NCBI RefSeq assembly: GCF_006716425.1
Contig: NZ_VFOZ01000001.1
Coordinates: forward strand, 868,001-932,000
Direction of reading: 5' to 3'
DNA: 64,000 nt
From: Actinoallomurus bryophytorum
GTDB lineage: Bacteria; Actinomycetota; Actinomycetes; Streptosporangiales; Streptosporangiaceae
Shown piece by piece: positions 39,566 to 47,848 of the stretch. Position 1 is the first letter of the stretch, and each line of letters opens with the position of its first letter. The notes under the pieces were generated by a model. That model was given only the letters and a program-made list of their open reading frames with translations, was not told where the DNA came from and searched no databases. The position numbers and the translations under genes were made by a program.

Positions 39566-39927
39566 CCCACGACGTGGTCGCCCTGGTGCGGAACGCACCC
39601 GACGTGCGGACGATGGTCGACAGCATGGCCGAGACCGACGAGCACCTCCGCGTGCGGGGCACCGGGGAGGGCGCCATCATCCAGCTCTGCAACGAGGAGG
39701 GCCAGGCGCTGGTGAGCATCGAGGCGCCCCAGTTCGTCCGGGTCGACGGCGAGGTGGAGCGGTTGCTCGGCGCGGAGGTCGCGGCGAAGGTCCCGACCCC
39801 GGTCTGGTGGGTGGAGGCACGCGCCGCCCTCGCGGACGAACGCTCCGCGGCACTCGCCCGCCGGTTCGCCGACGAGCTGGTCCGCCGGCTCGGCGGCACG
39901 GTGTGGACCGGATGGGAGGCGGTGTGA
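39562..39927 (+). CDS. Small T7SS-locus protein downstream of eccC
   Basis: A 121-residue cytosolic protein starting MTHDVVALVRNAPDV, with VSIEAPQFVRVDGEVERLLG and a basic helical C-terminus. It overlaps EccC by 4 bp at its start and the next gene by 4 bp at its end, so translation of the three genes is coupled. No family is recognised with certainty. Tight coupling suggests a partner of EccC or of the following protein. Confidence 0.6.
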   Translation: MTHDVVALVRNAPDVRTMVDSMAETDEHLRVRGTGEGAIIQLCNEEGQALVSIEAPQFVRVDGEVERLLGAEVAAKVPTPVWWVEARAALADERSAALARRFADELVRRLGGTVWTGWEAV

Positions 39928-40967
39928 GCGCCCAGGAAGCCGAGATCCCTTCGCCGGAGGAGGATCCCGGAGTCTTCATCCACCCCGCCGTCGACGCCGT
40001 CACGGACCAGGTCGCCGTGGTCGTACAGGAACGGCCGGTGGTGCCGCTGACGGCCTGGCTGGTGGACGCGGCGTCGGCGTGCGCCCAGGCCCAGCAGGGC
40101 CTGCAGATCCTCACCCCGGCGAACGCGCGGATCACGCTGCCGCTGCGCACCACCCTGTCCGGTCCGGGCTCCCGCTGGGTGGTGCGCGAACCGGGCGACG
40201 CCGGCTTCTACGACGGCCTCTCCGGTGTACCGCTGGCCTGGGACGGCTCGGCGTTCGCGATCCTGCCCGAACAGGCCAAGGCCGGCCCGTCGCCGACCTT
40301 CGCACAATCGGTGCCCGACCTGGGCAGCCACCTGCTGCTCGACGTGAGGATCCGGCACGAGGCAACGCTCGACCTGGTCCTCGGTGGTGCCGTCGAGGCG
40401 CTGGCCCGGATCCTCGGCGGCGGTGAGCCGGCCGGCTGGGGCATCGCCGAGCCCGCCGTCAACCCGTGGGACCGCGCCGAGCTGACCGAGCTGTGCCATC
40501 GCCGGTCCCCCAAGTCGACCTGGCTGATGTTCACCGGCTCGGCCGGACGGCGCTTCATCGGCAGCGTGCTGGTGTCCCGTGTGACCTCGGGCGTCAAGGA
40601 GGAGATCACGTTCCTGGTCGGCTACGGACCGGACGAGGAGCCACCTCTCGACCTGCTCGAAGGGATCGTGGCCGAGTTCGCGGACGTCCTGCTGTCGATG
40701 ACCGTCCAGCGGACCCGTGGGCGCACGGATCTGACCTATCCGGCACGGTGGTGCGGGGCGCCGGTGCCGGTCGGCCTCGCGATCGGCGCCGAGGGCGTGC
40801 GGGAGATCGGCCTGGACCACGCGCTGTCCGCTCCCGCCGAAGGCCGCCCCATCGGGCCGGAACGCGCGCCGGCCGTGTGGTACCCGCTCGGTGACGGGCA
40901 GGACCCACAGGCGTGGTCGAGCTTCAGCGACCTGCTGAAGCACCTGCGGCCCGAGGGAATGGCCTGA
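39924..40967 (+). CDS. DUF6177-like T7SS accessory protein
   Basis: A 347-residue cytosolic protein with no membrane helix. It has IHPAVDAVTDQVAVVVQERPVVP (residues 19-41), RITLPLRTTL, and later STWLMFTGSAGRRFIG. The pattern resembles the DUF6177 family, which I associate with Streptomyces T7SS loci; this is from memory and unverified. The GTG at 39924 overlaps the preceding stop. It is the last plus-strand gene of the T7SS core, with only 13 bp to the convergent YbaK-type gene. Confidence 0.6.
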   Translation: MSAQEAEIPSPEEDPGVFIHPAVDAVTDQVAVVVQERPVVPLTAWLVDAASACAQAQQGLQILTPANARITLPLRTTLSGPGSRWVVREPGDAGFYDGLSGVPLAWDGSAFAILPEQAKAGPSPTFAQSVPDLGSHLLLDVRIRHEATLDLVLGGAVEALARILGGGEPAGWGIAEPAVNPWDRAELTELCHRRSPKSTWLMFTGSAGRRFIGSVLVSRVTSGVKEEITFLVGYGPDEEPPLDLLEGIVAEFADVLLSMTVQRTRGRTDLTYPARWCGAPVPVGLAIGAEGVREIGLDHALSAPAEGRPIGPERAPAVWYPLGDGQDPQAWSSFSDLLKHLRPEGMA

Positions 40968-40980
40968 GGGCTCGGCGGCG

Positions 40981-41508
40981 TCAGCGGGCGAGGCCCGGCA
41001 GGACCTCGGCCGTCCCGATCCCGGCCAGCGCCGCTCCGGGCACGATGAGCTTGGAGCGGCGCACGCCGCTGCCCACGACGACGTAGGCCTGCTCGGTGAC
41101 GGCCCTGTCCACGAGCACGGGCCAGGTGGACGGGAGCCCGAACGGGGTGATCCCGCCGTACTCCATGCCGGTCTCGGCCACCGCCTGGTCCTGCGGGGCG
41201 AACGACGCCTTGCGCGCGTCCAGGTGCTTGCGGACCACGCCGTTCACGTCGGCCCTTGTCGTGGCCAGGACCACGCACGCGGCGAGCCGTGTCTCCCCGC
41301 CACGCTTGCCCGCGACGATCACGCAGTTGGCGGAGACCTCCAGCGGCACGGCGTACCGCTCGCAGAACGCCGCGGTGTCGGCCAGCCCGGGATCGATCTC
41401 GGCGACCTGGAACGCGCCGTCGCCCTTCCAGGCGCGGATCGCCGACGCGACGGTCTCGGCGAGCAGGTCGGTACGGTCCAGGGCAGGTTCGATTGTCAGT
41501 CCCCACAT
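40981..41508 (-). CDS. YbaK/EbsC-family aminoacyl-tRNA deacylase
   Basis: A 175-residue single-domain protein of the YbaK/ProX family, whose members hydrolyse mischarged aminoacyl-tRNAs such as Cys-tRNA(Pro) or Ala-tRNA(Pro). It has QVAEIDPGLADTAAFCERY near the start, SANCVIVAGKRGGETRLAACVVLAT (residues 59-83) with the conserved Lys, VRKHLDARKASFAPQ, and GMEYGGITPFGLP at the substrate loop. Which tRNA it edits cannot be told. It ends the operon with the M55 peptidase, 11 bp downstream of it. Confidence 0.85.
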   Translation of the reverse strand: MWGLTIEPALDRTDLLAETVASAIRAWKGDGAFQVAEIDPGLADTAAFCERYAVPLEVSANCVIVAGKRGGETRLAACVVLATTRADVNGVVRKHLDARKASFAPQDQAVAETGMEYGGITPFGLPSTWPVLVDRAVTEQAYVVVGSGVRRSKLIVPGAALAGIGTAEVLPGLAR

Positions 41509-41519
41509 GCCGTGAAACC

Positions 41520-42362
41520 CTAGCCGTACTGCGCGCCCGTGCAGCCGACGCTCCCCCCGATGGTGGCGAGGATGCCGAGCACCGCCATGATCTCGGTGTA
41601 GTCGTCGCTGGTGAACTCCACCGAGCGCGCGCCCGCGCGCTTGACGCCCGGGATCATCGCGCAGGACTCGGCCATCGAGGTGGACGCCCAGTCGATGCCG
41701 AGCGTGTACGGTGCCGGCACCTCGTAGGGCCGGAGCCGGTCCAGGCTCCGCAGGGCGCGGGCGGCGGCCTCGCCGATCAGGCTCTGCGCGCGGCCCGGTG
41801 ACAGCAGCTCGGCGGAGTAGCGGTCGATGCCCTTCTTCACGGCGACCGTCTCGACGTCGCCGAGCAACTCCCGCGCCTCGGCGCAGGCCGCCTCGTCGCC
41901 GGTGACCAGGGCGACGGGTACGCCCATGGAGCCGGCCAGCCCGGCGATCAGCCGGATCTCACCGCAGATCTCCCCGTTGAGGTACATGTTCTGGATCTCA
42001 TATCCCATCCACGTGTGGTTGAGCACGCCGTGCGGCACGCCCGCCCGCGCGTGGTAGCCGACGAACATCGCCGCGTCGTGCGAGGGGCCGATCCCCTGGC
42101 CCATCCGCAGCGGGCGGTACGGCCCGCGGATCAGGGTGCAGCGCTCGTCGATGAGGTCGGCGCGGATGTTCTTGGTGCTGCCGTGCGCGTCGGTGACCAC
42201 GACCTCGTCGGCGCCGGCGACGAACGACCCGCGTACCGCCGCGTTGGCGTCGCCGGTCATCAGCTCGCAGCCGCGGTCATAGCCCCGGCCGCCGGCACGC
42301 ATCTCCTCGGGGTCGGTGAGCCCCGAGACGCCCTCCATGTCGACGGACACGAACACCCTCAT
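41520..42362 (-). CDS. M55-family D-aminopeptidase (DppA-like)
   Basis: A 280-residue zinc peptidase. The ligands of the DppA family are at the expected places: Asp8 and Glu10 (SVDMEGVSG), His60 (DAHGS), His104 (GYHA), and Glu131 or Glu134 (NGEICGE), with His116 nearby (LNHTW). It probably cleaves D-amino-acid or similar small peptides. The ATG at 42362 has GAGGGGG eight bases before it, but this site lies within the 3' arm of the hairpin at 42367, so start access may be controlled. It is directly downstream of the large phosphodiesterase gene on the same strand. Confidence 0.88.
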   Translation of the reverse strand: MRVFVSVDMEGVSGLTDPEEMRAGGRGYDRGCELMTGDANAAVRGSFVAGADEVVVTDAHGSTKNIRADLIDERCTLIRGPYRPLRMGQGIGPSHDAAMFVGYHARAGVPHGVLNHTWMGYEIQNMYLNGEICGEIRLIAGLAGSMGVPVALVTGDEAACAEARELLGDVETVAVKKGIDRYSAELLSPGRAQSLIGEAAARALRSLDRLRPYEVPAPYTLGIDWASTSMAESCAMIPGVKRAGARSVEFTSDDYTEIMAVLGILATIGGSVGCTGAQYG

Positions 42363-42366
42363 ACGG

Positions 42367-42415
42367 CGAACCCCCTCGCGATACGGCTCGCTCGACCGTA
42401 CCGCGAGGGGGTTCG
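42367..42415 (-). terminator. Strong hairpin after the phosphodiester glycosidase gene, covering the next gene's ribosome-binding site
   Basis: The 14-base arm at 42367-42380 pairs perfectly with 42402-42415, and the loop contains TACGG/CCGTA, which can extend the stem. It starts three bases after the upstream gene's stop. The arm holds GAGGGGG, the ribosome-binding site of the M55 peptidase. There is no T-run, so it can be a terminator, a translation-blocking structure or both. Confidence 0.75.
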
Positions 42416-42417
42416 GC

Positions 42418-45400
42418 TCAGCGGGTGACGGTCAACGTGAGCCTCCCGGTGACGCCTCCGCTGACGACCGAGACGGTGGCGGCGCCCGGGCGGTGCGCGG
42501 TGACCGCGCCGGTGACCGCGTCTACCGAGACCACCCGGGGGTCGCTCGACGTCCACACGTGCGAGGCCGGATCGGCGACGGGCATGGTCAGCGGCGGCAG
42601 GTCGTCCCCGCCGACGGCCGTGCCGGTCGCGGCCAGGGACGTTCTCGCGCCGGTCTTCAGTGTCCCTGGCCCGGTCACCGCGATGGAGGCGAGCACCGGC
42701 TCGACGGTGAAGCGGAACTCGCCCGACGGCGTGACGTGGATCAGGCCGAAGTGGTAGAAACCGCCCTTGTCCGCGCTCGCGTACGCGGGCATGCCCAGGT
42801 CGGCGAAGGTGAGCTGCGGCACCCCGTCCGCCGACGGATGCCCGAGCGGGTCGAGGATCTGCTCGGCGAAGCCGCGCGCGTGGCCGTACAACATGATCAC
42901 GTGCGTGCCGCGGTGTGTCTGCTGGTACTTCTGGATCAGCCGGAGGTACATCCGCGCCTCCCACCGGTCGCCGAACTGGCTGTTCGCCTCCGGATGCGGG
43001 TCGTACGCGGGCTCGTGCGTCACGACGACCAGCGCCTTGGACCGGTTCGCGTCGAGCTGCTTCACCAGCCACGGGTACTGCGGCCCGGCGGGTGACTGGT
43101 ACGCGTCGGAGGACAGCAGGCCGCCGTGGGCGCTGTCGGTCACGATCACATCGGCGGCCCCGGCGGTGTACGCGTAGTGCGTCTCGCCGAAGGCCTGCGC
43201 GAAGTTCGCGTTCTCCGGCAGCACGCCCTGACTGATCTCGTGGTTGCCGACGGCGTCGCGGTACGGGATCCCGAGCGCGTCCATCTTCTGCTTCGCGTAC
43301 GCGAGGTCGGCGGGCTGCCCGTCGTCGGACATGTCACCGAGGAACTGTGCGCGGTCGGCCTTGGGTGCCCGCTCGGCGATGGCGTCCATGACGGCGCTGC
43401 TCGCCGAGCCCGGGCCGGCGGCGACCAGGTGGGCGTCGTCGCCGGTCAGGAGCGTGGCGCCGCTGTTGCCGAAGGCCTTCGTACTCTCCTCATACGACAG
43501 CCAGGACGGGTTCTCCGGGATCGCCGTGTACGGCGGGGCGGTCGCGGGGCGCGGAGAGTAGAGCGCCTGCAGGCCGCTGACGTTCAGCGTGCCGCTCATC
43601 GTCGTCGCCGCGTTGATGCCGAGGAAGTCGATGAAGCTGATCTTGAGCGGGAACTTCAGCCCGGCCGGCAGCTGTGCGACCGCCAGCCGCCAGTCCTTCC
43701 AGGTCACGGTCGTCGGGTAGAGCGTCGTGGTGAGGCCGTCGGCGCCGATGTAGGACTCGGCCAGGTTGATGCCGCTGCCGTCACCCTTGATCCACAGCCC
43801 GATGCCGGTCGGGTTCTTGCCCTCGTCGTCCGCCTTGGCCTCCAGCGTCGTCTTCGAGGACAGGACGAGCTGCTTGACGCCCGGCCCGGCCGGCACGTTG
43901 TAGGTCAGCCGCATGGATCCCGGCGCCGTCGACCCGGGTGGTACGACGCCGTCGGCCTCGGTCAGGTCGGCGGGCTGTCCGGTGGTGTTGCGCAGGTTCC
44001 AGCCGCCGGGGTCACTCATGTCGTCGATGAGCGCCGACACGCTGCCGACCGCGACCGTCGTGCTCGCGCTCTTACCGCCGGCGGTCGCGGTGACGGTGGC
44101 CAGTCCCGACCCCGTGGCCGCCGCGGTGAACAGGCCGTGCGCGTCGACCGTGCCCAGGTTCGCCGGGGTCACCGTCCAGTGGGCGGTCTCGGGCGGGATC
44201 GGGATGGCGCCGTTCCCGGTGACGGTGAACTGCTGGGTGGCGCCGTTGACGGCGTCCGGCTCGTCCGGGCTGATCGCGACGGAGTCCAGCCGGGACAGGA
44301 CGTGCAGCGGCTGGGCCGTGGTGGCGTGGCCGTCCTTGGCGACGATGACGCCGTCGCCGGTGCGGTTCACGGTGAGCCGGCCGTTCTGCCAGGTGGCCAG
44401 GGACGACGGTTCGACCTTGACCTCGGGCGTCCCGGTGGCGGGGTTCCGCGCGGCGTCCGTGGCGTACACCGGCACGTCGACGGTCGCGCCCGGCACGGTG
44501 GTGACGGGCTTGCCGTCGTTGATGACGATCTTGCTCGCCGGGCCCGCCGCCTTGGCGGTCGTGTAGAGGAACAGGCCGTTCGCGACCGCGCGCTCGTGGC
44601 CGTCCGACGGAGCGTTCATGATCGACAGCTTCGTGTCGCCCGGTTTGCGGGCGACCAGCTCGCTGGAGCCGCCGCCGTCGAACAGGATGGCACTGTCCGC
44701 GCCGTGCGCGAGCAGGTAGCCGGTCGCCTCGTCCGGGGTGACGCCGGACGCGACGGACTCGCCGGCGCGTCCGTCCAGGACCACGAACGTCGCGTGCCTG
44801 CCGTCCTCGCTCAGGCCGACGGCGGTCTCGGGGTTCCGGGCGGGGTTCGCGCCGCCTGGCGGGGTCCCGGCCGGGTCCTTGTACGCCTTGCCGTCCCTGA
44901 CCAGCACGGTCGCGCCGCTGATCATCTCTTTCAGGTCGGGGGTTTTCTCGCTGATCTTCAGCGTGTCGCCGGGGTGCACGGTGGCGGACAGCCACTGGCC
45001 GCCCGCTCCGGCGCCGGCCAGTCCTTCCGTCCCGGCGGCGAGGCGCGGGATCGACGTGACACCGGTCGTGACGGTGTCGACGGTCAGGGTGCCGCCGGCC
45101 GCGCGCCCTTGGACGAGCGTCGCCGCGGGTACGGCGGTCGGTCCGCCGAGGTCCGGGGTGAGCCTGCTCACGCCGCCCGCGCCGACGTCGGTGACGGTGT
45201 TGACCGAGGTGACGGCGTGGCTCGCCTCGCCGTCGGTGACCGTGCCGCTGTAGTCCTGCGGGCCGATGACCATGCTGCCGTCGGGCCTGACCCCGAGCTG
45301 GGCGTTGAAGCCGGGCTTGGGCGTCTTGAGCAGGCGGCCGCCGGCGATGATCCCGCCGGTCGGGCGCCCGGTGGCGTTGATGTCGAAGTAGTCGCCGTTG

Positions 45401-45777
45401 ATCCCGGCGACGGCGCCCGTACGGGTCCCCATCGAGGTGAGGGTCTCGTCGGACGGGTACGTGATCTGGTCCCCGGCCTCGACCGCGCCGACGCGTACGT
45501 TGCCGTCGGCCAGGTCGACGTCGAGCACCTGGCCGTGCTGACGGCCGCCGACGGCGTCGTAGGTCTCGGAGTGGGCGTCCACGCCGTGGGTGACCGGGAC
45601 CTGCGGGGTACGGCTCTGGTCGACGACGACCGGCCAGAAGTCCGGGGTCTCCGGAAGCCAGGCCCCGGCCGCCGCGTGGGCCTGCCCCGGGGGTCCGATG
45701 GCCGTGAGGGCCGCCGCGAGCACGGCGGCGAGGGTGATCCTGCCGAGACGATTCGCCGCGTGCACGGCGCCTCCCAT
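42418..45777 (-). CDS. Secreted phosphodiester glycosidase / metallophosphoesterase multidomain protein
   Basis: A 1,119-residue exported protein with a signal peptide (residues about 1-35, ending QAHAA). An N-terminal phosphodiester glycosidase (NAGPA) domain has AGINGDYFDIN and ILFDGGGSSELV (about residues 110-390). Ig-like and bacterial Ig (Big2) linker regions follow, then a metallophosphoesterase domain with LGDMSDDGQPADLA, VGNHEISQG and VVVTHEPAYDPH (about 790-1010). The last 100 residues are Ig-like with SSDPRVVSVDAVTGAVTA. The target may be a cell-surface glycan phosphodiester. The ATG at 45777 gives the better signal peptide; a GTG at 45807 is possible. Confidence 0.87.
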   Translation of the reverse strand: MGGAVHAANRLGRITLAAVLAAALTAIGPPGQAHAAAGAWLPETPDFWPVVVDQSRTPQVPVTHGVDAHSETYDAVGGRQHGQVLDVDLADGNVRVGAVEAGDQITYPSDETLTSMGTRTGAVAGINGDYFDINATGRPTGGIIAGGRLLKTPKPGFNAQLGVRPDGSMVIGPQDYSGTVTDGEASHAVTSVNTVTDVGAGGVSRLTPDLGGPTAVPAATLVQGRAAGGTLTVDTVTTGVTSIPRLAAGTEGLAGAGAGGQWLSATVHPGDTLKISEKTPDLKEMISGATVLVRDGKAYKDPAGTPPGGANPARNPETAVGLSEDGRHATFVVLDGRAGESVASGVTPDEATGYLLAHGADSAILFDGGGSSELVARKPGDTKLSIMNAPSDGHERAVANGLFLYTTAKAAGPASKIVINDGKPVTTVPGATVDVPVYATDAARNPATGTPEVKVEPSSLATWQNGRLTVNRTGDGVIVAKDGHATTAQPLHVLSRLDSVAISPDEPDAVNGATQQFTVTGNGAIPIPPETAHWTVTPANLGTVDAHGLFTAAATGSGLATVTATAGGKSASTTVAVGSVSALIDDMSDPGGWNLRNTTGQPADLTEADGVVPPGSTAPGSMRLTYNVPAGPGVKQLVLSSKTTLEAKADDEGKNPTGIGLWIKGDGSGINLAESYIGADGLTTTLYPTTVTWKDWRLAVAQLPAGLKFPLKISFIDFLGINAATTMSGTLNVSGLQALYSPRPATAPPYTAIPENPSWLSYEESTKAFGNSGATLLTGDDAHLVAAGPGSASSAVMDAIAERAPKADRAQFLGDMSDDGQPADLAYAKQKMDALGIPYRDAVGNHEISQGVLPENANFAQAFGETHYAYTAGAADVIVTDSAHGGLLSSDAYQSPAGPQYPWLVKQLDANRSKALVVVTHEPAYDPHPEANSQFGDRWEARMYLRLIQKYQQTHRGTHVIMLYGHARGFAEQILDPLGHPSADGVPQLTFADLGMPAYASADKGGFYHFGLIHVTPSGEFRFTVEPVLASIAVTGPGTLKTGARTSLAATGTAVGGDDLPPLTMPVADPASHVWTSSDPRVVSVDAVTGAVTAHRPGAATVSVVSGGVTGRLTLTVTR

Positions 45778-46061
45778 GAAGTTCTCAAAAGCCGCGATGT
45801 GGCTCACAAACCACAGCAGGCAATGATTTACGGGAAGCGACGGGTGATCGGCAAGTTTCCTACGAACTGATGGCCGCCCGTGGTCAAGCCTCTTGCTTCG
45901 CCCGCCGGCGCATGGACCTGGAGGTCAGGATGCGAGTCGGCCGACGGCGCGCGGGGCCCGCTTGGCGGGCCGCCTTGAAGACCAGCGGAGAGTTGCACGG
46001 CCGCCGCAGGGCGAGTGTCCCATGTGGCCGCGATGACAGCTGGAGGTCCCGCACAGACCCA

Positions 46062-46235
46062 TTAAGGACGACGCTGCGCCCGGAGACCCGCGAGGCTTTC
46101 CACAGAGGCGTCCGTTTGTCCGGTGCGAGGATTCTCGCTGTCGCGCAGGCAGTTGCCCCCGGAGAGGTTCGCAACTTCTACACAGTCGCTGTTCTCGAGG
46201 CCCTGACTCCGGCTCGACTTACGCCATTGGATCAT
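46062..46235 (-). CDS. DUF397-domain protein (57 residues)
   Basis: A small protein starting MIQWRKSSRSQGLENSDCV (residues 1-19) and continuing EVANLSGG, with RDSENP near residue 31. This is the DUF397 pattern (W-x-K-S-S-x-S ... CVEVA ... RDS). The usual later W..F end is missing, and the protein stops at residue 57, so the C-terminus is diverged or cut short. It overlaps the Scr1-type regulator by 17 bp (ATG 46235, regulator stop 46219-46221). DUF397 proteins regularly sit beside such regulators and are thought to act as their toxin-like or regulatory partner. Confidence 0.8.
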   Translation of the reverse strand: MIQWRKSSRSQGLENSDCVEVANLSGGNCLRDSENPRTGQTDASVESLAGLRAQRRP

Positions 46236-47037
46236 GGCGGATGACCTCCATGGTCTGTTCTATCAACCTTCGCGAGGAGTCTTCGGGAAGTGCCTTGGCG
46301 CTTATGCCGTCGTACCGGTCCTGGAAGGTCTCCACCTCGGATGCTCCTTGGGCCAGTCTTCCACCGCCGACCGCTTCCGTATATACAAGATCCGTTCCGC
46401 CTACTCTTATGATCTTGAAGGCTCCAGGCATCCCCGGATGTGCGCCTGCGGTCTTGGGCAGCACCCGAAGGCTGACGTTGGGCATCTGCGAGACCTCTAG
46501 GAGCTTGGCCAGTTGCCGATACAGCACGTCCGGACCGCCGACGTGCCACTCAAGGACCGGCTGAGCGAGCAGGATCCAGAGCCTCGGCGCACTTGCTCCG
46601 GTTAACCTCTCCTGCCGAGCCATACGCTGGGCGACCTTCCCATCGACGTCCTTCACGTCGAACGAGAGGAACAGCGCCCGTGCGTACTCTTCGGTCTGGA
46701 GCAGACCAGGCACCACGCTCAGCTCATACATCTTGAGTGAGGTGGCCCGGCCCTCAAACTCAAGGTGCGCCTTGAACCAGTCTGGATCACCAGCATATGT
46801 GGCGTAATACACCATTATTCCGAACAGGCCGCCCGTATTCCAGGCGGCGTCGAGCTTTTCCGCCTGATCGAGCGCAAGCTTTGCCTGACCAGACTCAAGT
46901 CGGGAAATGCTCGACCGTGCGCAGTTCAGCAGCTCCGCCAATGCGCCACCTGACCATCCGTGCTGGCGGCGGAGAAACCGCAGGTAGTAGGCGATGAAAT
47001 CATACATCGAGGATCTTGGATTGGGTGATTCATTCAT
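46219..47037 (-). CDS. Scr1-type helix-turn-helix regulator (DUF5753)
   Basis: A 272-residue XRE-type regulator. The N-terminal HTH is FLRRQHGWSGGALAELLNCA then SSISRLESGQAKL (about residues 18-51). The C-terminal DUF5753 half has YELSVVPGLLQTEEYARALF, WHVGGPDVLYRQL, MPNVSLRVLPKTAGAHPGM and ETFQDRYDGISAKAL. It is the standard partner of DUF397 proteins in Streptomyces and its relatives, linked to development. The ATG at 47037 has CTGGAG eight bases upstream. Inverted repeats at 47059 and 47189 are candidate operators. Confidence 0.92.
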   Translation of the reverse strand: MNESPNPRSSMYDFIAYYLRFLRRQHGWSGGALAELLNCARSSISRLESGQAKLALDQAEKLDAAWNTGGLFGIMVYYATYAGDPDWFKAHLEFEGRATSLKMYELSVVPGLLQTEEYARALFLSFDVKDVDGKVAQRMARQERLTGASAPRLWILLAQPVLEWHVGGPDVLYRQLAKLLEVSQMPNVSLRVLPKTAGAHPGMPGAFKIIRVGGTDLVYTEAVGGGRLAQGASEVETFQDRYDGISAKALPEDSSRRLIEQTMEVIRHDPMA

Positions 47038-47448
47038 CGCTATTCTCCAGGTGTAAGGGTTCTCGAAAGTTCCAAAATTCCAGAGAACATAGCGAAAATA
47101 CCGCGCAAGAGCCAAGCCATTCACCAGAAGCTGCAGATCGGCCACTGAAGCCGACGAATAAATCCCGCTTCGCCCAGATCATCAGGGCGATGCAAATTGC
47201 ATCAGCGGAAAGACGGCCCCGGCCAGTGCTGCGAACACACCGCTTGGCAAAGGCCGTCGGGGGCCCACTCCCGAGGCGCGCGAGGCGAGCCGGTCGGAGT
47301 GGTTCAAATCAATACGGGCATCGGAGTACCCCAACGGGGTCATCCACAGCCATCCCGCCTGCCTACCGCCAACGCAATGTCGTGCCGGCCGATGAGGGTG
47401 GCCCGTACCCGAGGGGGACCATGCTCGGACGGCGGCGGCAGCCGCGGG
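47038..47448. other. 411-bp gap upstream of the Scr1-type regulator
   Basis: No gene is supported here. It holds the regulator's promoter and operator candidates (47059-47088) and a 15-base palindrome GATGCAAATTGCATC at 47189-47203. The rest is lower in coding signal than its neighbours; a T-loop-like GGTTCAAATC occurs at about 47310, but no tRNA can be folded. Confidence 0.5.
47059..47088. promoter_or_regulatory. Inverted repeat in the Scr1-type regulator promoter
   Basis: GTTCTC (47059-47064) and GAGAAC (47083-47088) flank a near-symmetrical GTTCC..ATTCC core. It lies 22 bases upstream of the regulator's start. A -35-like TTGGCT and -10-like TATGTT with an 18-base spacer are on the minus strand just upstream, so the repeat would cover the transcription start region. 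Confidence 0.5.
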
Positions 47449-47835
47449 TCAGGTGCCGGCGACCAGGCGGCGTAGGGCCTCGGCGGCGCGGGCGCTGGCA
47501 TCGGCCTGGGCGACGAGTTCCCGTGCCAGGGCCTGGACCCACACGTCGAGGGTCACCTGGTCGCGGGACAGCACCACGCCGCGTACCTCGTGGTGGATCT
47601 CGGCGACCGGCCGGCCGCCACCGGCGAGGAACAGGGTGCGCTCGCCCAGCCGGACCACGATGCGGCTCGGGTGACCCTCCCGGCCCTTCAGCCGGTCCGA
47701 GAGGCTGCGCTCGTACTCGACCTCGACGCTGCCGGGCGGCAGCACGTCGGCCAGGGTGACCGTGAGCACGCGTGCGTAGGTGGCGACGTCGGCCGCGTCC
47801 TGTCGTAGCGCGGCGGCCACCATGTCGAAGTCCAT
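47449..47835 (-). CDS. Hypothetical protein, last gene of the YbjQ-like cluster
   Basis: A 128-residue protein with a helical N-terminus (MDFDMVAAALRQDAADVATY) and a beta-rich centre with SRIVVRLGERTLFLAGG and AEIHHEVRGVVLSRD. It has no signal peptide or membrane helix. It follows the second YbjQ-like gene by 13 bp and is probably co-transcribed. I do not recognise its family. Confidence 0.65.
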   Translation of the reverse strand: MDFDMVAAALRQDAADVATYARVLTVTLADVLPPGSVEVEYERSLSDRLKGREGHPSRIVVRLGERTLFLAGGGRPVAEIHHEVRGVVLSRDQVTLDVWVQALARELVAQADASARAAEALRRLVAGT

Positions 47836-47848
47836 GATTACCAGTGAA

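Noticed and set aside
43126..45870. A 914-codon open frame on the plus strand opposite the phosphodiester glycosidase gene
   Set aside because: It is antisense to a gene with clear catalytic motifs and has the repetitive Arg/Gly/Val make-up of GC-rich shadow frames; no domain or ribosome-binding site supports it.
47296..47330. GGTTCAAATC, a tRNA T-loop-like string, in the gap upstream of the Scr1-type regulator
   Set aside because: The flanking bases do not make a T-stem and no acceptor, D or anticodon arm can be placed around it, so it is not called a tRNA or attachment site.
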